Position numbers and translations under genes: made by a program | Assembly: GCA_002359895.1 (NCBI GenBank) | Contig: DEOB01000011.1 | Location: forward strand, 249,203-313,202 | Reading direction: 5' to 3' | Source: Stenotrophomonas sp. UBA2629 | Lineage (GTDB): Bacteria; Pseudomonadota; Gammaproteobacteria; Xanthomonadales; Xanthomonadaceae | DNA: 64,000 bases | The notes under the pieces: generated by a model | The model's database searches: none | Told to the model about the DNA's origin: nothing | Seen by the model: only the letters and a program-made list of their open reading frames with translations | Shown: positions 8,061-17,131 of the stretch, piece after piece | How positions within the stretch are numbered: the stretch's first letter is position 1 | How the letters are laid out: every line of letters starts with the position of its first letter

Positions 8061-10772
8061 TCAGCCGGTGTTCTGCACACCTTGCGAGACGCCGTTGACG
8101 CAAGCCACCAGCGCCCTTAGCAAGGCCTCATCTTCGCGCCCACTCGCCCGCCAGCGCTGCAGCAGATCCACCTGCAGCGTGCTGATCGGGTCGATGTAGG
8201 GGTTGCGCAGGCGGATCGACAACGCCAGTCGTGGATCATGCTCCAACAGTTTCTGCTGGCCACTCAGCCGCTTGACCCATTGTTTGGTCAACGCCAGCTC
8301 GTCGCGGATCAACGGGAAGAAGCGTTCATGCAACGGCCCGGCCAGGCGCGAGAACTGTTCGGCAATATGGATGTCGCCCTTGCTCAACACCATCGACATG
8401 TCGTCGAGAAACGTCTCGAAGAACGGCCAGTCATGGGCCATCTCGCGCAAGGTGGCTTCATGCCCTGCATCGGCCGCGGCCTGCAGGCCGCTACCCACAC
8501 CAAACCAGCCTGGAATCACCGCACGCGCCTGGCTCCAGGCAAACACCCAGGGAATCGCGCGCAGGTTGGTCAACGCGGCGTCTTCGCCCAAGCGGCGTGA
8601 GGGCCGCGAGCCCAACGTCATGCGTTCGATCACATCAATGGGCGTGGCCTGACGGAAGTAGTTCATGAAATCCGCATCGCCGACAAACGCCCGGTAAGCA
8701 CGCGAGCTCTGCTCGGCCACCACGCTCATCACTGGCTTCCATTGCTCCTCGCGCGGCTCGGCTTCACGCGGGCGCAGGCTGGCACGCAGCACCGCGCTGG
8801 CCGACTGCTCCAGCGAGCGCAGTGCCAAAGCACGGATGCCGTACTTGCGATGGATGACCTCACCCTGCTCGGTCACGCGTAGCCGACCATCAACACTGCC
8901 ACGCGGCGATGCATTCACCGCGTGCGTGGTTTTGGTACCGCCGCGGCTGATCGAGCCACCGCGACCATGGAAGAAGGTCAGGTGCACGCCAAACTCGTTG
9001 GCCACATCCAACAGTTCCACCTGCGCCTGCTGCAGACCCCAGCGTGAGGCGGCAATGCCGCCGTCCTTGCCGCTGTCCGAATACCCCAGCATCACCATCT
9101 GCACGTCGTTGCGCGCTGCCAGGTGCGCGCGGTAAACCGGATCGGCCAGCAGATCGCGCAAGGTGGCCGTGCCACCACGCAGGTCATCCACCGTCTCGAA
9201 CAACGGCGCGATATCCAACGGCACCGCATTGTCCGCATCCAACAAGCCACCGCGCCGCGCCAATGCCAACACCGCCAGCACGTCGCCGCGATCATGCGCC
9301 ATCGAGATGATGTAGCTGCCCAACGCGTCGGCGCCGTGGCGACGGCGCGCGTCGGCCAATGCCGCAAATACGTCATCCAAACGCCTGCCCGCGTCATCAC
9401 TTCCGCTCGGCAAGGCGGCGCTGCCGGCTGCATACGGCGACAACAACTGCGCGCGTGCAACGCCATCCAGTGCATCAAACGCATCCTGCCCGCCCAGCAC
9501 TTCGGCCAGCGCGCGGGAATGCACACTGGACTCCTGCCGCACATCCAGCCGCGCAAGGTGAAAGCCAAACGTGCGCACACGCCACAGCAGGCGCCGCACC
9601 GAGAACCAACCGGCGTGCTTGCCCTTGTTCGCTTCCAGGCTGTCCAGAATCAACTGGATATCGTCGATGAATTCTTCCGGCGACCCATAGGTACCCGGCG
9701 CGTCGGCCAATGTCGCCTGCAGCCGCGCACGCATGCGGTCATTGAGCAGCCGGTACGGCATGTCGGCATGACGCGGCCGCGATTCCACATCCGGCAGCAA
9801 TTGGCGGTATTCCTCCACCCGCGCGATGACCGCCTCGCTCACGCCCACCAGCTCGGTGGTCTGGCTGAGCAGGCTGGCCAGTGCCAGCATGTCCTTGATG
9901 TACAGCTCCAACACCGCGCCGCGCTGCGCGTTCAAGGTTGCGGTGATGGTGCTGGCGTCCACATTGGGGTTGCCGTCCATGTCGCCGCCTACCCACGTGC
10001 CAAACCGCAGCAGGCGCGGCAACGGCAATGTGCGGCCCCAGGTATCGCGCAGCGCCTGTTCCAGCGATTCGTAGAACACCGGGATGACGCGATACAACAC
10101 GCGGGTGAGATAGAAGCCCACGTGCTCGCGCTCGTCATCCACAGTGGGCCGCACCGGCGAGGAGTCGGTGGTCTGCCACGATGCGGTGAGCGCCATGCGG
10201 AAGCGCGCGGCGTCGGCCGCCTGCTCGCCGGGCGTGCGTTGGCCGTCGAGGTTGTCGACCAGCGCGGCCACCATCAACTGTTCTTTTTCCAGCAGCGCGC
10301 GGCGCACCGCCTCGGTGGGATGGGCGGTGAACACCGGCTCGATATCAATGCGCGGCAACCACTGCGCAAGTTCTTCCAGCGACACGCCCTGCGCCTTGAG
10401 CGCGAGCAGCGCGTCATGCAATCCGTCCGGCTGCGGGCGTTTGGTACCTGCACGCTGGTAATCGCGGCGACGGCGGATGCGGTGCACGCGCTCGGCGATG
10501 TTCACCACCTGGAAGTAGGTACTGAACGCACGCACCAAGGCCTCTGCGTCGCGCGGTGAGCGGCCGGCCAGCTGCGTGCTCAACGTGGCCAGCGGCGCCT
10601 GGCTTTCGCGGCGTGCGATGGCCGCGGTGCGCACGTCTTCCACTTCATCGAGAAAGCCGGGCGACACCTGTTCGGAAAGAAGATCACCAACCAAGGTGCC
10701 AAGGCGACGCACATCGTCGCGTAGCGGCAGGTCGGGGGTAGCGAAGACAACGCTGCTGCGGTACTCGTTCAT
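8061..10772 (-). CDS. ppc: Phosphoenolpyruvate carboxylase
   Basis: A 903-residue PEPC, normal for the family. It fixes bicarbonate onto phosphoenolpyruvate to give oxaloacetate, refilling the TCA cycle. The catalytic FTAHPTE (148-154, His151), GGDMDGNP, GYSDSGKDGG and FHGRGGSISRGG motifs are all present, and the protein ends with the canonical QNTG. The ATG at 10772 begins the recognisable MNEYRSS sequence; an earlier in-frame start at 10847 adds unconserved residues. It is monocistronic. Confidence 0.97.
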   Translation of the reverse strand: MNEYRSSVVFATPDLPLRDDVRRLGTLVGDLLSEQVSPGFLDEVEDVRTAAIARRESQAPLATLSTQLAGRSPRDAEALVRAFSTYFQVVNIAERVHRIRRRRDYQRAGTKRPQPDGLHDALLALKAQGVSLEELAQWLPRIDIEPVFTAHPTEAVRRALLEKEQLMVAALVDNLDGQRTPGEQAADAARFRMALTASWQTTDSSPVRPTVDDEREHVGFYLTRVLYRVIPVFYESLEQALRDTWGRTLPLPRLLRFGTWVGGDMDGNPNVDASTITATLNAQRGAVLELYIKDMLALASLLSQTTELVGVSEAVIARVEEYRQLLPDVESRPRHADMPYRLLNDRMRARLQATLADAPGTYGSPEEFIDDIQLILDSLEANKGKHAGWFSVRRLLWRVRTFGFHLARLDVRQESSVHSRALAEVLGGQDAFDALDGVARAQLLSPYAAGSAALPSGSDDAGRRLDDVFAALADARRRHGADALGSYIISMAHDRGDVLAVLALARRGGLLDADNAVPLDIAPLFETVDDLRGGTATLRDLLADPVYRAHLAARNDVQMVMLGYSDSGKDGGIAASRWGLQQAQVELLDVANEFGVHLTFFHGRGGSISRGGTKTTHAVNASPRGSVDGRLRVTEQGEVIHRKYGIRALALRSLEQSASAVLRASLRPREAEPREEQWKPVMSVVAEQSSRAYRAFVGDADFMNYFRQATPIDVIERMTLGSRPSRRLGEDAALTNLRAIPWVFAWSQARAVIPGWFGVGSGLQAAADAGHEATLREMAHDWPFFETFLDDMSMVLSKGDIHIAEQFSRLAGPLHERFFPLIRDELALTKQWVKRLSGQQKLLEHDPRLALSIRLRNPYIDPISTLQVDLLQRWRASGREDEALLRALVACVNGVSQGVQNTG

Positions 10773-10882
10773 CGAAGACGTAGAGCCTGGAGAGCGGAAA
10801 CCCGTCAAGCCTACCGCAAAAATCGGCACAATTTTGCAGCGCACCAAACCTGAAACAGTTGCATCTGAATGTTGTCTTTCGA

Positions 10883-10898
10883 CTGTCCTTTTGGACAG
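10883..10898. promoter_or_regulatory. 16-bp palindrome upstream of ppc
   Basis: CTGTCC-TTTT-GGACAG, a perfect 6-bp inverted repeat about 110 bp before the ppc start. It could be an operator or a small hairpin. The 10773-11104 gap otherwise holds the repeats listed next and no gene. Confidence 0.3.
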
Positions 10899-10982
10899 AA
10901 AATCACGCTGGATCAGTCACTTCGTGGACAGGACGGATCAACCGCAGGGCCGCGCGATGCGCGGCAACAGCATCATCGATAG

Positions 10983-11056
10983 CGTCCCCTGCCGAGCAGG
11001 GCTCGGCACCAGGGATGCATTTGTGGGTATGTCCCCTTGCCGAGCATGCGCGGCAC
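10983..11056. repeat. Two tandem REP-like (SMAG-like) units
   Basis: Unit 1 (10983-11010) has an 8-bp stem TGCCGAGC / GCTCGGCA preceded by GTCCCC. Unit 2 (11031-11056) repeats GTCCCC-TTGCCGAGCA but its right arm has decayed to GCGGCAC. The layout of tandem GC-rich stem-loops between genes resembles the REP (SMAG) elements of Stenotrophomonas. Confidence 0.5.
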
Positions 11057-11059
11057 AAC

Positions 11060-11100
11060 AGCCCCTCCCCTTTGCACTGCGTGCAGAAGGGAGGGGGTGA
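11060..11100 (-). repeat. Degenerate single copy of the GC-rich palindromic repeat
   Basis: AGCCCCTCCCC, a 16-nt centre, then AAGGGAGGGGGTGA. It matches the minus-orientation unit of pairs A and D with a changed loop, and ends 4 bp before the S9 peptidase stop codon. It may act as that gene's terminator hairpin although no T-run follows. Confidence 0.5.
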
Positions 11101-11104
11101 TTCA

Positions 11105-13606
11105 TCAGCGCTTTTTGCCTGCTTCTGCGCCCAACCAACGATCCAGCCACGATTCGCTTTCCGCCAGCATGGTCATGATGGATTCGCGCGCGCGGTAGCC
11201 ATGCGATTCATTCGGCAGCATCACCAGGCGCGAGGTGCCACCCAATCCTTTCACCGCCGCGAACATGCGCTCGCTCTGCACCGGGAACGTGCCGGAGTTG
11301 TTGTCGTCCTGGCCGTGGATGAAGAGGATCGGATCCTTGATCTTGTCCGCATAGTTGAACGGCGACATCTTCAGGTACACGTCCTGCGCCTGCCAGTAAT
11401 TGCGCTCTTCGGCCTGGAAACCAAACGGCGTGAGCGTGCGGTTGTACGCACCCGAACGAGCGATACCGGCCTTGAACAAACGCGTGTGCGCCAGCAGATT
11501 GGCAGTCATGAAAGCACCGTAGGAATGCCCGCCCACGGCGATGCGTTCGCGGTCACCCACGCCACGCTTGACCACCTCATCCACGGCCGCCTGTGCACTG
11601 GCAACAAGCTGCTGCACGTACGTGTCATTCGGCTCGACATCGCCCTCGCCGATGATCGGCATGGTCGGGTTGTTGAGCACCACGTAGCCCTTGGCCAGAA
11701 ACGCCTGCGGGCCCCAATAGCTGATCGCATTGAAGCGATGCGGCGAGCCGCTCACCTGGCTGGCGTCCTCGGCGGATTTGAACTCGGCCGGGTAAGCCCA
11801 CATCAGCACCGGGCGCGGGCCGTCCTTCTTGGGGTCGTAGCCGGGCGGCAACAGCAGATCGGCAGTGAGCTCGACGCCATCCTTGCGCTTGTAGCGGATC
11901 TGCTCTTTCTTCACCCCACGCAGCTGCGGCAGCGGATGCGCAACGTGGGTCAGCTCGACCGGTGCGGCATCGGTGCCCAAACCACGTGCGAACAGATTGG
12001 CCGGCACGTCGTTGGATTCGCGCTGGGTGAGGATGCGCGCGTTGTCACCTTCGATGATGGACAGCGGCACTTCGTAATACGGTGCCTGCGAGTGGAACAG
12101 ACGCTCGCTCTTGCCGGTGGCCAGATTGATGCGGTCCAGGAACGGGCGATCACCCTCGGCCGAGGCACCATCGCCAATGCGGTAGAAGCTGCTGCCATCG
12201 GCACTCAGCTGCAGCCGCGCGCGGCCAGCGGCATCGGTCTGCAGCAGCGGCTCGCCCGGATCGCTGTAGCGGTCGTCTTCCGAACGCTGCGACAACAGCA
12301 CCGGTGCCTGCTGCGGGTTATCCGGGCTGATCTTCCACTGCTTGATCTGGCGCGATTTCCACCAGTACTCATCCAGCAGCGCAAGGTCGCCGCTGCTCCA
12401 GGTGATGCCTGCATAACGCGAGCCCAGCTGTGCCAGCGTGACCGGCGGCTTCTCGAACGGGGCGGACTGCACCAGCACCGCGTCACGAATGGCCGCTTCG
12501 CGTGACGGATCACCGCCATCCTGCGCCTCGGCCCACACCAGCATGGCTGGCGCATCGGCGCGCCAGCTGATCGAACGCACGCCAGTCGGCACCGCGTCAT
12601 TACCGGTCGGCAGGCCATCCACCAGCGGCAGCCTGGCCACGGTGTGCACCAGCTTGCCCTGTGCATCCAATACTTCGATATGACGCGGGAAACGGCTGAC
12701 CGGCACCGCATAGGAGAACGGCCGCTGCACGCGCTGGCTGAGCAGGTATTTGCCATCCGGCGAGGACGACAGGCCCAGGAAAATGCCCGGCGCACCCACC
12801 GGGGTGGCCTGGCCATTGATCCCAATACGCACCGGCTGCGCCTTGAGGTAGTGCTCGAACAGACGGGCGTCGTCCTCGTTCTTCAGCAGGTCCTGATAGG
12901 TGCGCACGCTACGCACGCCCTGACCGGCGACGGTTTCCTGTACGGCCGGACCGGTGGGGATGCCATCACTTTTCGGCGGCTCGCCCTGCCCTGCCGGTCG
13001 CTGCATCACCAGCAAGGCATCGCTGCCCGGCAACCAGGCATAACCATTGCCGACGATGCTGTTCAGGTTTTCCGCCACGCGGCGGGCGCTATGGTTTGCC
13101 ACATCCACCAGCCACAGCTCATTGCTGCCGGTGGCCGGGTTCAGCTGGTTGAACGCCAGGTACTTCTGGTCCGGCGACCATGCCAGCGAGGCCACCGACA
13201 GCGGCTGCGGCAGGCCGGTGATCTGGCGCTCGGCGCCATCCACCGTGGAGGTCAGCCACAGCTTGCTGCCAAACGAGAAACGGCTGTCAGACACCGTCTT
13301 GGGATTGATCCGCAAACCAGCCAGCTTCAGCTCCGGCTGTGCCACCTGGGCGATGGACGGCAGCGGCGGGGTCTGCAGGGCAGCGGCCAGGTCGGACTTG
13401 GGCGACAGGTACAGGCTGGGCGCACGCGGCGCATCCACCACCGCCTGCAGCGCGGCCGACGGCAGGCGGTAACCCTCGCCCTGAGCCGCCTTCTGCGGCG
13501 GTGGCGGGCTCAATGCCAGCACCGGCGGCACCGCCAGCAGCAGGCCGGCGCACAGCACCAGCACGGCCGAAGCCCGCTTGGCACGACGGACGGGGGACTT
13601 GTTCAT
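11105..13606 (-). CDS. Exported S9-family prolyl oligopeptidase (glutamyl endopeptidase-like)
   Basis: An 833-residue serine peptidase with an N-terminal signal peptide (basic start, hydrophobic segment about residues 13-31, cleavage after VLA), so periplasmic or extracellular. A beta-propeller-like region with repeated WSPD/SPDGKYL motifs precedes the C-terminal alpha/beta-hydrolase domain. Catalytic triad: Ser695 in GGHSYGAF, Asp768 in HGQDDN and His802 in NESHGY. The arrangement matches the S9D glutamyl endopeptidase group also found in chloroplasts. The ATG at 13606 has GAGG 6 nt upstream and opens directly into the signal peptide. It is divergent from ahcY. Confidence 0.9.
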   Translation of the reverse strand: MNKSPVRRAKRASAVLVLCAGLLLAVPPVLALSPPPPQKAAQGEGYRLPSAALQAVVDAPRAPSLYLSPKSDLAAALQTPPLPSIAQVAQPELKLAGLRINPKTVSDSRFSFGSKLWLTSTVDGAERQITGLPQPLSVASLAWSPDQKYLAFNQLNPATGSNELWLVDVANHSARRVAENLNSIVGNGYAWLPGSDALLVMQRPAGQGEPPKSDGIPTGPAVQETVAGQGVRSVRTYQDLLKNEDDARLFEHYLKAQPVRIGINGQATPVGAPGIFLGLSSSPDGKYLLSQRVQRPFSYAVPVSRFPRHIEVLDAQGKLVHTVARLPLVDGLPTGNDAVPTGVRSISWRADAPAMLVWAEAQDGGDPSREAAIRDAVLVQSAPFEKPPVTLAQLGSRYAGITWSSGDLALLDEYWWKSRQIKQWKISPDNPQQAPVLLSQRSEDDRYSDPGEPLLQTDAAGRARLQLSADGSSFYRIGDGASAEGDRPFLDRINLATGKSERLFHSQAPYYEVPLSIIEGDNARILTQRESNDVPANLFARGLGTDAAPVELTHVAHPLPQLRGVKKEQIRYKRKDGVELTADLLLPPGYDPKKDGPRPVLMWAYPAEFKSAEDASQVSGSPHRFNAISYWGPQAFLAKGYVVLNNPTMPIIGEGDVEPNDTYVQQLVASAQAAVDEVVKRGVGDRERIAVGGHSYGAFMTANLLAHTRLFKAGIARSGAYNRTLTPFGFQAEERNYWQAQDVYLKMSPFNYADKIKDPILFIHGQDDNNSGTFPVQSERMFAAVKGLGGTSRLVMLPNESHGYRARESIMTMLAESESWLDRWLGAEAGKKR

Positions 13607-13705
13607 GGCAATCCTCAACAACGGGGCAATCGACCAACTTAACAATCTCTGTCGCCAATAGCCCCTGCCGTTGGTTGGGCCGCCGGTGTTGCGCCGTGGC
13701 CGCGA

Positions 13706-13711
13706 TATAAT
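13706..13711 (+). promoter_or_regulatory. -10 box of the ahcY promoter
   Basis: A perfect TATAAT ends 12 nt before the riboswitch begins, so transcription should start near 13718. I see no convincing -35 hexamer at 16-18 bp. Confidence 0.55.
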
Positions 13712-13723
13712 CGCCAGCCCGTT

Positions 13724-13789
13724 CCGAGGGGCGCTGCGACCGGTTTCACACGGCCAGGCTCGGACGGCTTTCATGCAACAACGGCGCCC
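13724..13789 (+). ncRNA. S-adenosylhomocysteine (SAH) riboswitch
   Basis: The leader of ahcY matches the SAH riboswitch. P1 pairs CCGAG (13724-13728) with CTCGG (13759-13763); the conserved GCGCTGCGACC and CCAGGCTCGG blocks are present; and the pseudoknot pairs GGGCGC (13729-13734) with GCGCCC (13784-13789) in the 3' CAACGGCGCCC block. This class binds SAH and turns on SAH hydrolase expression. The element ends 40 nt before the ahcY start, so control at ribosome-site access or early termination are both possible. Identification is from memory of the consensus. Confidence 0.9.
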
Positions 13790-13829
13790 GGCGAACGCGA
13801 GCCCTGCTCGCACCACACCGGAGCTTTGA

Positions 13830-15275
<1,446 letters not shown>

Positions 15276-15299
15276 TCGGCGAAGCTTCTGCTTCTGCTC

Positions 15300-15342
15300 A
15301 AGCCCCTCTCCCGCTATGGCGGGAGAGGGGTTGGGGTGAGGG
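15300..15342 (-). repeat. GC-rich palindromic intergenic repeat, pair C left unit
   Basis: Minus-orientation unit AAGCCCCTCTCCCGC, a short centre (TATG), GCGGGAGAGGGG, then TTGGGGTGAGGG. It starts 25 nt after the ahcY stop. Confidence 0.85.
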
Positions 15343-15370
15343 CAAAGCCGAAGGCTGTAAAGCTTAAGGC

Positions 15371-15417
15371 GCCCTCATCCGCCCCTTCAGGGCACCTTCT
15401 CCCTCTTGAGGGAGAAG
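15371..15417 (+). repeat. GC-rich palindromic intergenic repeat, pair C right unit (two-hairpin variant)
   Basis: CCCTCATCCGCCCC, a small GCCC-CTTCA-GGGC hairpin, then CTTCTCCCTC / GAGGGAGAAG. It is the same variant as 4846-4897, in the same orientation relative to its partner. Confidence 0.8.
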
Positions 15418-15507
15418 TGCAAGGGCAAAGCCAAAGCCAAAGCAAGAGCGGAGCAAAAACAAGGGCAAGGCAAGAGCAAGGCAAGAGCAAAAGCTAAAAG
15501 CAGCTTC
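15418..15507. repeat. Imperfect purine-rich AAAGCC / AAGAGC tract
   Basis: About 90 bp of short imperfect repeats such as GGCAAAGCCAAAGCCAAAGC, AAGAGC and AAGGCAAGAGC. It is the complement of the GGCTTT tract after metK and likewise abuts a repeat pair. Translated on the plus strand it would give a meaningless Lys/Ala stretch, so I do not read it as coding. Confidence 0.65.
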
Positions 15508-15566
15508 CGCTCGTTCGCGCACTTTCTCCCTCCTGCGGAGAAAAACACCGCAGCTCTGCAAAACAG

Positions 15567-15595
15567 AACGGGCGCCGCAAGGCGCCCGTTTCTTT
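15567..15595 (+). terminator. Probable ahcY terminator, displaced downstream
   Basis: A 10-bp stem AACGGGCGCC / GGCGCCCGTT with a GCAA tetraloop and TCTTT tail. It is the first conventional terminator after ahcY but lies about 290 nt past the stop, with repeat pair C and the purine tract between. It also sits just before the aadA-like gene. Confidence 0.75.
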
Positions 15596-15633
15596 GGGGC
15601 ACAATCAGCCTTCCGCGATTGACATGCCGTGCC

Positions 15634-16434
15634 ATGCATCAAGACGTTCCCAACGCCATTGAAGAACAGGTGGTTCTTGCCTGCGATGCGATTCAACAGC
15701 AGCTGGCTGACAGTCTGCTGGCCATCCATCTGTATGGCTCCGCCCTCGACGGCGGCCTCAAACCCCTCAGTGACATCGACCTGCTGGTAACGGTGGCCCG
15801 GCCTCCCGACACCGCCACCCTACACGCACTGCAGCGCCAACTGCTGGACATCTCCGCCCCGCCCGGCCAGCACTCCCTACAACGCGCACTGGAAGTCACG
15901 GTTCTTGTGCATGACGCCGTGGTGCCATGGCGCCATCCGGCCTGGCGCGAATTCCAGTTCGGTGAATGGCAGCGGCCGGACATACTTGCCGGCATTCTGG
16001 AGCCACCCGTGTGCGATCCCGACATCGCCATCGTGCTGCGCAAAGCCCACGCCCACAGCATCGCCCTGTATGGGCCGGCCATCGGCGACCTACTGCATCC
16101 CATACCCGACCGCGACTTTCTGCAGGCCCTGGCCGACACGCTCACGCTGTGGAACGGCCCCGACGACTGGCGCGGCGACGAAGCCAATGTTGTGCTCACC
16201 CTGGCGCGGATCTGGTACAGCGCAAAGACCGGCCATATCGCCGCCAAGGATGCGGCGGCCGATTGGCTTCTGCCACAGTTGCCGTCCGCAAAACACGCCA
16301 TCGTTACGAAGGCACGGCGTGCGTATCTTGGTCTGCCCGGTGGTGATTCATCCTGGCCCACCGCAGCGTTGGCCGATTTCATTCTGTCCGCCAAAGCCTC
16401 CATCAGTAGCGTCCTTCAGGATCGCAACACCTGA
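15634..16434 (+). CDS. Aminoglycoside nucleotidyltransferase ANT(3'')-like (AadA family)
   Basis: A 266-residue AadA-type adenylyltransferase, the length of the streptomycin/spectinomycin resistance enzymes (about 260). The catalytic site is intact and numbered as in AadA: Gly35-Ser36, Asp47 and Asp49 (metal ligands in SDIDLL), and Glu87 (catalytic base in ALEVTVLVHD). The conserved QFGEWQRPDILAGI, LTLWN, GDEANVVLTLARIWYSA and KDAAADW blocks follow. It should transfer AMP to an aminoglycoside hydroxyl. No integron attC site, integrase or transposon end is seen nearby, so it appears to be a resident chromosomal gene. Actual resistance is an inference. Confidence 0.93.
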   Translation: MHQDVPNAIEEQVVLACDAIQQQLADSLLAIHLYGSALDGGLKPLSDIDLLVTVARPPDTATLHALQRQLLDISAPPGQHSLQRALEVTVLVHDAVVPWRHPAWREFQFGEWQRPDILAGILEPPVCDPDIAIVLRKAHAHSIALYGPAIGDLLHPIPDRDFLQALADTLTLWNGPDDWRGDEANVVLTLARIWYSAKTGHIAAKDAAADWLLPQLPSAKHAIVTKARRAYLGLPGGDSSWPTAALADFILSAKASISSVLQDRNT

Positions 16435-16498
16435 ATCACAACCGCTGTCCCAAAGGCAACCATCAAACCATCGCCCCCTATCCTTGAGAAAGCACACC

Positions 16499-16954
16499 AT
16501 GCAGCCCCGCATCATTGAACGCGCCGCTTTCATCGTCATTGGCATGGAGGTATTTCTACAGGAAGGTGTCGATGGGTTCGGCGCGCTGTGGCAGCGCTTC
16601 ATTCCGCGCGAAGACGACATCCACGGCAAGCGCGAACCGGCGGTCAGCTACGGCGTCTGCATCCCGCACAACGATGGCACGCTTCAGTACATTGCCGGCT
16701 TCGAAGTAAACCAGGACGCGCCGGTTCCCGACGGCATGGTGCGCGTGCAGGTACCTGCGCAGCGCTACGCGGTGTTCACCCACACAGGCACCGCCGCGCA
16801 GATCGGTGCCAGCTTCAGCGCCATCCACAATCACCTTCTGGCAGAACACGGGCTGCAGCCCAGCGCCGGTGTCGATCTTGAGCGCTATGACGCGCGCTTC
16901 GACGACCCCTTCGACCCCGCCTCGCAGATGGAGCTGTACATCCCCATCCCTTGA
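16499..16954 (+). CDS. GyrI-like effector-binding domain protein
   Basis: A 151-residue protein consisting of the GyrI/AraC-effector-binding (SOUL-like) fold, without a DNA-binding domain. Typical features are the central VSYGVC segment, the PAQRYAVFTHTGTAAQI segment and an acidic C terminus ending in MELYIPIP. Stand-alone members bind small molecules or, like E. coli SbmC, protect gyrase; neither can be read here. It lies 64 bp after the aadA-like gene on the same strand and may be co-transcribed. Only weak Shine-Dalgarno potential (GAGAAA) precedes the ATG. The following 177 bp, to 17131, hold nothing I recognise. Confidence 0.8.
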   Translation: MQPRIIERAAFIVIGMEVFLQEGVDGFGALWQRFIPREDDIHGKREPAVSYGVCIPHNDGTLQYIAGFEVNQDAPVPDGMVRVQVPAQRYAVFTHTGTAAQIGASFSAIHNHLLAEHGLQPSAGVDLERYDARFDDPFDPASQMELYIPIP

Positions 16955-17131
16955 TGCAGCGCCGCGCCAACCGCAGCGCCACGCGCCGCAACTCTGTCAT
17001 CGAAACCCGGCAAAGCGGACCACCGGCCTGCGCGCCTAGTGAATGCCCATCCAAGACGATGAGCACGAAGCCCCCGCCCACGGTGAAGCGTGAGGAAGTA
17101 GGCGCGGCTGCAGGTGCCACGCCCTCCCCGC

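Noticed and set aside
7935..8199. Small plus-strand open frames between the thioesterase and ppc
   Set aside because: They run into the ppc coding sequence on the other strand and show no start signal or conservation.
15406..15633. Upstream extension of the aadA-like reading frame
   Set aside because: It translates the purine repeat tract and terminator into Lys/Ala-rich sequence; AadA homology begins at 15634 with matching residue numbering.
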